Origin: Erinaceus europaeus
Lineage: Eukaryota; Chordata; Mammalia; Eulipotyphla; Erinaceidae
Length of the DNA: 64,000 nucleotides
Direction of reading: 5' to 3'
Assembly: GCF_950295315.1 (NCBI RefSeq)
Contig: NC_080177.1
Coordinates: 77,779,096-77,843,095 of the forward strand
Translations under genes and position numbers: made by a program
Shown: positions 45,415 to 53,800 of the stretch, piece after piece
Layout: the number at the start of each line of letters is the position of its first letter
Position numbering within the stretch: the first letter of the stretch is position 1
The notes under the pieces: generated by a model
Told to the model about the DNA's origin: nothing
What the model saw: the letters and a program-made list of their open reading frames with translations, nothing else
Database searches by the model: none

Positions 45415-46006
45415 TATCAATATTAAAAAGTTGTATGAGTTGTAAGTAATCTTGCCAAAGGTAAAAGGGTTAGCTGTAAGAAATTGTGCATAAGATGATC
45501 TACCACTGACACCTAGTGGAGAGGGCAGGGCAGGGCAGAGGATCCAGTGTGTGTCCACTGTGATCCTGCACCGCAGCAGCAATCATGCTTAGGACCAAGA
45601 CAGTCACCAGGTCGTGCTTTTAAATAAAGGAGGTGGAAGAACAGTATTGTGCTGGAGGAAATGCTAATACCAATAGGTGAACAGAATCAAGCTAAACACA
45701 CTCGATAAAAATCCGTATTTTTCTTTTCTATATTGCTACTATTTCCTTATGTTAATCCTTTAACACCGAGGTGATCCATTGGTGGGAATACAGTTTACTG
45801 TGTTGGTTTGTCACGTGGGTCTTGGACGGTTTTGTTTTGTCTTTTGTTCCCGAGTTTTGTGGGGATGGAAATTCAGGTTTTATTAGTGCTGTGTGTATGT
45901 GTCCCCTCTCCTGTGGTGAGCAAAACAGCCACCTGACCTCCGGTAACAACGTGAGAACCATCTCATCTTCACTTTTGAACGCTGGCCTTACAATCAAATG
46001 TAAAAA

Positions 46007-46041
<35 letters not shown>

Positions 46042-46042
46042 A
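46007..46042. repeat. (TA)n microsatellite in NUMB 3'UTR
   Basis: About 36 bp of TA repeats with one TT interruption, 45 bp upstream of the AATAAA. Confidence 0.9.
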
Positions 46043-46086
46043 CATATTTGTACTGATAAGAATTTATAAACTGCTTTAACAAAAAA

Positions 46087-46092
46087 AATAAA
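46087..46092 (+). terminator. NUMB: Probable NUMB polyadenylation signal AATAAA
   Basis: A canonical AATAAA with a GT-rich stretch (TGTTCGTGGT) just downstream, about 1.24 kb after the stop. Another AATAAA at about 45333 and an ATTAAA at 46256-46261 are possible alternative sites. Confidence 0.65.
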
Positions 46093-46601
46093 TGTTCGTG
46101 GTAGAAGCCTTTGCCCACGAAGGGGCTATCCTTTCCCTTTTTCTTCACTAGCCAAATGAGCTCACTTGTTGTTCGTTGGAGTTTTTAGCCTTGGTCTCTC
46201 CACTGTTGCTGCTAGGTCTAGTTTTATGACTAGAAAATTGTATTGCAAAAAGTCAATTAAAAATGTTGAATTGTCCTTTCGGCCCTGGTTGAGCCTGAGT
46301 GCATCTCTGGTGCTTGCTGCTGGCGTGTGGTCCAGAGCAATAGCCTGGACTTCCAGGAGGTGGTTTGAGATGCCAAACTTCAGCCCCACCCCAGGCCCTG
46401 AGAGGCCTGAAGCTGAAATACTCAGTTTCCGCTCTGGGTACATCTTAAACTCCCTGGGACGCTTTTAACTCACTCTAGTGGCCCGTATGTGGAACAGGGT
46501 GAAGAGAGTTTGACTCTTGCTTCGACTTACCTTCTGAAGTATGGACCCAGTAAAGCAAGGACTGGTTTAACTAAACTAGGGAAAGCAAAAAAGTCACTCC
46601 T

Positions 46602-46695
46602 TGGGCCAGGTGGTGGTACATCTGGTTAAGCACACGTGTTACAATGTGTGCAAGGACCTGGGTTCAAGCCCCTGGTCCCCACCCGCAGAGTGAAG
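46602..46695 (+). mobile_element. SINE family B, 3' truncated
   Basis: TGGGCCAGGTGGTGGTACAT head to CCTGGTCCCCACCCGCAG. Confidence 0.85.
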
Positions 46696-46949
46696 TCACT
46701 CTATTTTCTGATTTCCACAGCAAAACCAGCTCTGGTAAGTGAAAGTGACCATTCCTTAATATTTTTTATGACCTGTGCTGCTTTCATTAAGAGGTGGGCC
46801 ATGAAGTCTGATGCTGTTAGCCAGTGTGTTGGGAAGAAGCCACTTGTCAGAATGCCGGTCTTCACTGTGCCGTCTCTGCTAGTCCCCTTCTGGAAGCTCT
46901 GTAGAGGGTTGGGGTGGAAGGGGACTTGGGAACTCATTAAATTCATTTT

Positions 46950-47313
46950 TCTTTTTTTTTTTTTTTTTTTTTTCCCTCCAGGGTTATTGCTGGGCTCGGT
47001 GCCTGCACCATGAATCCACCGCTCCTGGAGGCCATTTTGTCCCCCTTTTGTTGCCCTTGTTGTTTTTTTTTTTTATTATTATTATTATTGCCATTGTTGA
47101 TGTTGTTCGTTGTTGGATAGGACAGAGAGAAATGGAGAGAGGAGGGGAAGACAGAGAAGGGGAGAGAAAGATAGACACCTGCAGACCTGCTTCACCGCCT
47201 GTGAAGCGACTCCCCTGCAGGTGGGGAGCCGGGGGCTCGAACCGGGATCCTTACGCGGGTCCCTGCGCTTTGCGCCACCTGCGCTTAACCCGCTGCGCCA
47301 CCGCCCGACCCCC
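46950..47313 (-). mobile_element. SINE family A long form
   Basis: Poly(T) start, CCTCCAGGGTTATTGCTGGG, to CGCCACCGCCCGACCCCC. Confidence 0.97.
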
Positions 47314-47566
47314 TTCTTTTTTTTTTTTAACATTCCCTTTTGTTGCCGTGTTTTATTGTTGTAGTTGGTATTGTTACTGATGTTGTCGTTGTTGGATAGA
47401 ACAGAATGAAATGGAGAGTAAGATAAGACAGCTGCATATCTGCTTTACTGCCTGTGAAGCAACTCCCCTGCAGGTGAGGAGCTGGGGGCTCGAACCAGGA
47501 TCCTGATGCCGGTCCTTGCACTTTGCACCGTGCGCGCTTAACCCACTGCGCTACCGCCTGACTCCC
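47314..47566 (-). mobile_element. SINE family A short form
   Basis: TTAACATTCCCTTTTGTTGC to GCGCTACCGCCTGACTCCC; AAATTCATT flanks the 46950-47566 pair. Confidence 0.9.
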
Positions 47567-47701
47567 AAATTCATTGTTCTTTAGTGGATTTGGGGGTTCT
47601 GAGAGGTGGGGAAGCCTTTCTTCAAACTCTTAAGCCTGGCCTATTACTACACTGCCTTCCTCAAGTCTACTGTTGTTAGTTTAAGAGAGGTTGAGCAAGT
47701 C

Positions 47702-47895
47702 TTTTAAAAAAATTTTTTATTACTAGATAGAGATAGAAAGTGGAAGGGGAGGGGGGAGATGAAGAGGGGAAGAAGTAGACCCCGCAGCCTTACCATTCCC
47801 CACTCGTGAAGCTCTCCTCCTGCAGGTGGGGACCAGAGGCTTGAACCCGGGTCCTTGTGCACCGTGTGCTTAGCCAGGTGCGCCATCTGGCCCTC
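47702..47895 (-). mobile_element. SINE family B
   Basis: TTATTACTAGATAGAGATAG ... GTGCGCCATCTGGCCCTC. Confidence 0.85.
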
Positions 47896-48329
47896 ATCGC
47901 TCACTGCACAGAACAAACCCCGCAGCTCCGTACGGAGAGACGAGTCCTCAGCCAGGCTGTGTGGCCTCCGGAGGAGGACCCTGGCTTCTCCAGTCCTTCC
48001 GTGCTCAGAAGACAGTGCTGCTGCTGCTCTTCCGTCCCCAGTCCCTCTCCTCAGCCTGACAGTCGCTTTCACGACATGCACAGAGGCCCCGGGGGACTGG
48101 CAACGTTGGTGGGAGCAGAGCACGTGCCGAGTGTCTGCTGGTGACTCAGTAACGGTTCCCAAACTAGAAGCCTCACGGCACCACCCGCAGTTCTGGCAAC
48201 GCCTGACGGTTTGGCGCCTCCTCTTGGCAGGACCGTGCGCTTTCTATTACACACGCGTGAAGCCCTCTGGCCGTTTCCTCTCACTGAGCTTTGTCACGGC
48301 CAGTTCCATCCATCTTTGACCTGAGACTG

Positions 48330-48640
48330 TAATGTCCTTTGAAGTACCACTGAGTATGTATCCCGTAACTGCTTTCTCCAGTTGGTGCGTGTGTTCCTCT
48401 GAACAAAGATTACGTGCTGTGGATATATGCCTAGCAGTGATACTGCTGGATTTAAAGTTATTTCCATTTTTGTTTATGGAGTCCTGGTACTGTGATTCAT
48501 AAGGGCTTCATCAGTTCACTGCCAACACTTTCCTTTCCTGTTTATGTCAGTGGGCATTCTCTATTTTCCTTCAAGAGCTGGCTGCTGATGTTCCTTCCCG
48601 ATATTTTAAGTTACTTGAGGCTTCTGAGCTGCGTGGTTTA
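48330..48640 (-). mobile_element. LINE-1 fragment, 3' part
   Basis: GTGGATATATGCCTAGCAGT and TGCCAACACTTTCCTTTCCT are typical antisense L1. Confidence 0.75.
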
Positions 48641-48649
48641 TTTCATGAC

Positions 48650-48762
48650 GGGCAGAAAAGAGCAGCAGTCTGGCATCTGCAGTGCTGGGGATCAAACTTG
48701 GGGCCTCATGTTCGGAAGTCCAAAGCTCTACCACTCACTATTATACCATCTCCTGGGCCAAA
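48650..48762 (-). mobile_element. Old SINE, C-like, inside L1
   Basis: GTGCTGGGGATCAAACTTGG ... ATTATACCATCTCCTGGGCC. Confidence 0.6.
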
Positions 48763-48834
48763 AGTGTGTGATTTCTTTGTGTCTGATACCATTGTCAGCT
48801 GTGTGGTGAGAGATATATATATATATGGGGGGGG

Positions 48835-48945
48835 GGCAGATCTCACTGCTCATCTCTGGCTTATGGTAGTTCAGAGGATTGAATCTGGGGCTTTGGAGTC
48901 TGTCATGAGAGTCTCTTTGAATAACCATTATGCTATCTACCCCTG
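48835..48945 (-). mobile_element. SINE family D, inside L1
   Basis: CTCATCTCTGGCTTATGGTA ... ATAACCATTATGCTATCTAC. Confidence 0.85.
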
Positions 48946-48964
48946 CACAGGTATCTTCTTCGTT

Positions 48965-49132
48965 ACTGAGTTGCCCTTAATTAATTTTATTTATTGGAGG
49001 GCAGAGTCACCTGTAGCGCTGCTTTGCTGCTCACAGGGTTCTCTCCCTACAGATGGGGACCTGGGACTTGAACCTGGGTCCTTGTGCACTGTAACATGTA
49101 GGCTCAACTGGTTGTGCTACCACCTAGACCCA
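48965..49132 (-). mobile_element. SINE family B, inside L1
   Basis: TTATTTATTGGAGGGCAGAG ... TGTGCTACCACCTAGACCC. Confidence 0.8.
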
Positions 49133-49142
49133 TGGATTGCCT

Positions 49143-49352
49143 TTTTTTTTTTAATATTTATTCCCTTTTGTTGCCCTTGTTTTATTGTTGTAGCTATTAG
49201 TGTTGGCATCATTGTTGGGTAAGACAGAAATCCAGAGGAGGAGAGAAAGATGCAGACCTGCTTGACGGCCCGTAAAGTGACCGCCTGCAGGTGGGGGGCC
49301 CGAACTGGGATCCTTACACTGGTGCTTGTGCCACCTGCGCTGCCGCATGCCT
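49143..49352 (-). mobile_element. SINE family A short form, inside L1
   Basis: TTTAATATTTATTCCCTTTT ... CACCTGCGCTGCCGCATGCC. Confidence 0.85.
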
Positions 49353-49364
49353 CCTTTCATCACC

Positions 49365-50425
49365 AGGGTTTTCTTTCAAACTGTAGACACTTTAATTATC
49401 CTTGCCCAAGACAGGGCAAGTCTCCAAGTATCTATGTCTTTGATGTGAAGGTCCTGGAGTTTCACTGAAGTCTTCTGTGTACTTTATAGTTTTAGGCTTA
49501 ATTTTGGTGTTAAGTGGTGATCTGGTTTCATATTCCTACACATAGGTGTCCAGTTTTCCCAGCTACGTTTGTTGAGGCTTTCTACTCTGCCGTGCACTGG
49601 CATGACTCATATGCGTTTATTTCTGGGTCCTTGGTTCCAACACCCCATAGTTTCAATTGTGATTGCTTTACAGTTTATACTATAAACTGAAGTTAGGGAG
49701 CATGATCCCTTCATCTTTCCCCCTCAGAATTTGGTTCTGTTTTCATAGTTCCACATACATTTTTGGCTTGTTCACTTGCCTTGAAAAATGCCACTGGGAT
49801 TGCTGAGTCCGGAGACCCCTCTTGAAAGCATGACCATTTTAACAGTTCGTCTTGAGGTTTTAAAATTCACTCCAAGATAGTATTTTTTTTATGCCGTTGT
49901 TAATGGAATTTCTCCATTTCCCTTCCCTGACTCACCTTTAGTGTGCAGAGTTGCCCAGATTTATTTTTGTGCACTTTGTATTCTGCCACTGTACGAAACT
50001 GGTGTTTCGCACAGGTTTTCTGTGGAGACTTTAGGGTTTTCTATACTATTATGCCATCTGCTGCTGCCAGTGACAGCTTGATTTCTTCCTCAGCCTCTCT
50101 TGCCTGAATGTTTGAAAAGGGATCTCTAGGACTCTGTTGAACAGTAGAGAGAGTGGCCGTCCTTGTAGTTCCAGATCTGAGGGGGAGGCTTTGTTATTCC
50201 CACTGAGAATGACGTCAGCCATGGGCCTGGTGGAATGTAGGACCTTTACTATGTTGAGAAATGGTCCTTCTGATTTCTGGTCCGTCTGGATCATCAATGG
50301 GTGTTGAATCTGGCTGGATGCTTTCTCAGCCTCTGATAGAACCACACGCTTTTAGCCTTTTGGTGTATTACACACACTGAACCATCCCTGCGATGAATTC
50401 CACTTGGTGTGGGTAGATTACTGAT
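49365..50425 (-). mobile_element. LINE-1 ORF2 fragment, 5' truncated
   Basis: Antisense ORF2, e.g. GTGTTGAATCTGGCTGGATG (region coding KIQHPLM-like peptide). Decayed. It starts within about 10 bp of the likely PAPLN transcript end. Confidence 0.85.
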
Positions 50426-50429
50426 TTTC

Positions 50430-50587
50430 TTTTTAATTGTCATTTCCTCCCTGGAGGGTGGGGTGAGGAATCAGTGACATTGGCCTCATTTTCCCACACC
50501 AGTTTCTCTGGGATGTGTTTGAGATTCATCTGGGCCTGGGCTCTAGTCCGCACTAGTGACCGGCCTGCGATGCCATAAAAATTGCCC
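50430..50587 (-). other. PAPLN: PAPLN 3'UTR with possible ATTAAA signal
   Basis: About 150 bp between the stop and an antisense-reading L1 fragment. ATTAAA on the - strand at 50432-50437 is the only near-canonical polyadenylation signal before the L1. A transcript end here is inferred. Confidence 0.45.
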
Positions 50588-50808
50588 TCACCCATCTTCA
50601 GGCAAACCTTTCGGCAGCTGCCTGTGATGCCGAGGTGAGTCCTGCCAGACGGGCTGGGCTTGTGGCTGGGTGCGGTAACAGCTGGCGCAGCAGAAGCTGG
50701 AGTAGTACTCATTGCCGCAGAGCTGAGCCTGCAGGATCAGCTCACAGTTGGCCAGCTCAGGCTGGTCAATGCAGTCCCTGCCGGGGTCCCTCAGCGGGGC
50801 GACCAGTG
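50588..50808 (-). CDS. PAPLN: PAPLN terminal exon, PLAC domain
   Basis: The coding part is 221 bp, phase 1 in, after acceptor CTCCGTTGCAG. It encodes DCIDQPELANCELILQAQLC and NEYYSSFCCASC, the six-cysteine PLAC module, then a tail ending QLPKGLPEDG and TGA at 50588-50590. About 17 residues after VWQ appear to be extra relative to the human C terminus as I remember it. Confidence 0.95.
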
Positions 50809-53800
50809 CTGCAACGGAGAGGAGAGGGCTGGGCGGTAGCGCGGCAGGTTAAGCACACATGGCGCCAGGTTCATTGGGAGTCGGGCTGTAGTGCAGCGGG
50901 TTAAGCGCAGGTGGCGCTAAGCACAAGGACCTGCATAAGGATCCTGGTTCAAGCCCTGGCTCCCCACCTGCAGGGGTGTCGCTTCACAAGCAGTGAAACA
51001 GGTCTGCAGGTGTCTATCTTTCTCTCCCTCTCTCTGTCCTATCCAACAACAATGACAACAATAATAACTACAACAATAAAACAACAAGGGCAACAAAAGG
51101 GAATAAATAAATATATAAAAAAAATTTAAAAAATAAATTTAAAAAAAAAAAAAGGATCCTGGTTCGAGTCCCCGGCTCCCCACCTGAAGGGAGGTCACTT
51201 CACAGGCGGTGAAGCAGGTCTGCAGGTGTCTGTCTTCCCCTCCTTTGTCAATTTCTCTCTGTCCTATCCAACAACAGGGGCAATAAAATGGCCTTCAGGA
51301 GCAGTGGATTTGTACTGGAGTCAGTCTTGGGGGGGGGGGGCGAAAATAAACAGAAAGGACAAGAAGCCTCGTTCATGCTGTGGGCGTGCTGCTGTTCAGC
51401 CCTAAGTACATTTTGGGTTGGTGAGAGCTGCCTTCTCCCACCTGCCCGTTTGTCTGGGTTTCCTCTACCATTAAGGAGAGCAGAGCACTAGCCCGGAAGA
51501 GCCTTACCTATACTGAACAGAGTGCTTGTGGCCTTGGGAAAATAGCTCAGGGCTTTTCCAACAACTCAGCAGTTAAAAAGAACCCTCCTGGGGGTCGGAT
51601 GGCAGTGCAGCAGGTTGAGCGCACATGGCGCAAAGTGCAGAGACCCTCACTCACAAGGATTCCGGTTTGAGCCCCTAGAGGGGGTCACTTTGCAAGTGGT
51701 GAAGCAGGTCTGCAGGTGTCTTTCTCTCCCCTCTCCAACAAGCTAACAAAAAAGGGCCTCCAGGAGCAGTGGATTTTCAGTGCAGACACCGGGCCCCAGC
51801 AATAAACCTGGAGGCAGAAAAAAAAAAAAAAAAACCTTTTCTTTGTGGATGGGACTCTCCTGACTCCCCATTGGACCTGAGCAGACCCGTCACCTCCATC
51901 CTATCCCTTGACTCTAGAGAGGTCTGCGGGGCCAGACCCTGGTCCCCACTTCCAGCAGTCTCTCCTTTGTCTCCTGTTTTTAAGATGGTCAGTATGAGGG
52001 TGGCCGGGTTCTAGGCCCAGTGTCTCTGATTTGCTGTGGAACCAGTGGGGATGGTGACGACCACCGCCCTGCTCACCTGGCGGGGCCACCTTCACCTCCG
52101 TGCTGCGGCTGGCGCTCTGGTTCCCGCGGTAGGCGCTGCACGTGTAGGAGCCCTCGTCCCCGGCCCCGAGGTTGCGGATCAGGAGCGTGCCGTCCGGGGA
52201 CTGATGGACGCGGCGGCCGTCGGCCCGCACCGGCAGCCCGTTCCTGCGGGGAGAGGCGGGGGCCTCGGACCGGGCTGGCTGACAAGCAGCTGCAGCCCAG
52301 TGGCTCTCCACCTCCAGGGAGATGTTGCCAAACGTTCCGCAGCCAGAGCTACTGGGGATGTCGACACGCAGTAGCGGGGGTGCAAGTCTGACAGCAAGTC
52401 AGAGACCAGGCTGTGACGGGGGCTGGGGGCGGCAGACCTACCTGGACCACCTGACGTTCACGCTTCCTCCTGCCACCACGCACGGCAGCCGGGCCGTGTC
52501 CCCCTCAGGCACCGTCACGGCGGAGGGCGTCCCTGTTATCGTCAGCCCCTCTGGGCCCAAGCACAGGCTCGTCGGCCAGCACGCAGCCCTCCCCGCACGT
52601 CCCGCGTGCTGCTCCCACAGGCTGCCTTACCCAGGACTCGGAGCTGGACCCAGTGCTGGTCTCGGTCCTGCCCGTTGAAGGCGACACAGGCGTAGAAGCC
52701 TCGGTCTTCCGCGGCCACGCGGCTGATGACCAGACTGCCGTCAGGATGCCGCTGGTGTCTGCCAAGCAAGCACGGCGCCGGCCTGTCTTTCCCTGGGCCT
52801 GCCAGCTGCCAGCACATCCACTACACATCCACTGCCCCGGCGGCCATTGTATCGGATGGGAACGGGAGAGACCTGCTCCACCGCTCGTGAAGCTTCCCTC
52901 CTGCAGGTAGGGAGCGGGGCTTGAACCCGGATCCTGTGCACGGTGCTGGGTGCGCCACCGCCCGGCTGCACTCCAGGCCCCATCTTCAGAGGCAGTGTCA
53001 GCGCCCTCCCTGCCCCGTGAACGCTGGGGCCCCCACTTGGAGCCGAGCAGTCGGTGTTAAGCCTCTGTGCGAACCTGGAGACACAAGCCTCCCCGGGCAG
53101 GCTCAACACGGGTCTGACCACTTCCTTCCCGGGCCCCGTCCACCGACCTGGGGGAGGCAAGGCGCTGCCCGTCCCGCTGCCACTCGATGGTCGGGGGCGG
53201 GAAGCCCTCCGCACGGCAGGTGAGCCGGATCTGCTGGCCGGGATACGCCTCCACCACCCCGGGCTGGTTCCGGTCCAGACGGAGCCTGTGGAAGAGGCGC
53301 CCCGCACCAGCCAGATTCCCACAGGCGGGTTCTGATGACGCCGCGTGTCTACCTGCCGGGCGCAGCTGGACAGCCTCCCCCCAGCTGTGAGCGGGCTGGG
53401 GACCCCTCAGCCCCCGAGAGCTGCAGCCAGGTGGCCCCGTGGGGGTCACTCACTCCCTTGCCATTACCTGGTCTGCGGCCTCAGCTGTGATGAGGAAACG
53501 GTGTCCTTCCTATGGTTCTGGGCTGGGTTCCTGTGCTGAGCCTCCTTCAGCACAGCCACGTCCCCCCCCATCACACGAAGGTGGACCCGCGAGGCCCGGC
53601 CCGGCCAGATGCTGCCACAGCTGTAGGTGCCGGCATCTTCCGCCCGCAGAGGGCCGATGAGCAGGGAGCCGTCGGGCTGTAGCCTGTGCCTGGGGAAGGG
53701 CCCGGGCGCGTGAGCTCCCGCCGACAGAGAGCCCAGACCCCCCCGAGGAGTCGCGCACACCTGTCCGAGGCAATGGGCTGTCTGTCCTTCCGCCACCCGG

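Larger units (their letters stand above)
44853..46110 (+). other. NUMB: NUMB 3' untranslated region
   Basis: About 1.26 kb of non-coding sequence follows the stop, AU-rich in its second half, with two TA microsatellites. It ends after a canonical AATAAA at 46087-46092. The length is close to the human NUMB 3'UTR as I remember it. The exact cleavage point is inferred. Confidence 0.75.
46111..50429. other. NUMB-PAPLN intergenic region
   Basis: 4.3 kb between two convergent genes, filled with SINEs and an L1 on the - strand. 46111-46600, 47567-47700 and 47896-48330 are unassigned. No gene was found. Confidence 0.75.
50809..52076. other. PAPLN last intron
   Basis: It contains nested and single SINEs on the + strand, antisense to PAPLN. 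51346-51582 and 51833-52076 are unassigned. Confidence 0.8.

Noticed and set aside
49365..50425. A protein-coding reverse transcriptase gene
   Set aside because: L1 ORF2 similarity is clear but the frame is broken and interrupted by SINEs.
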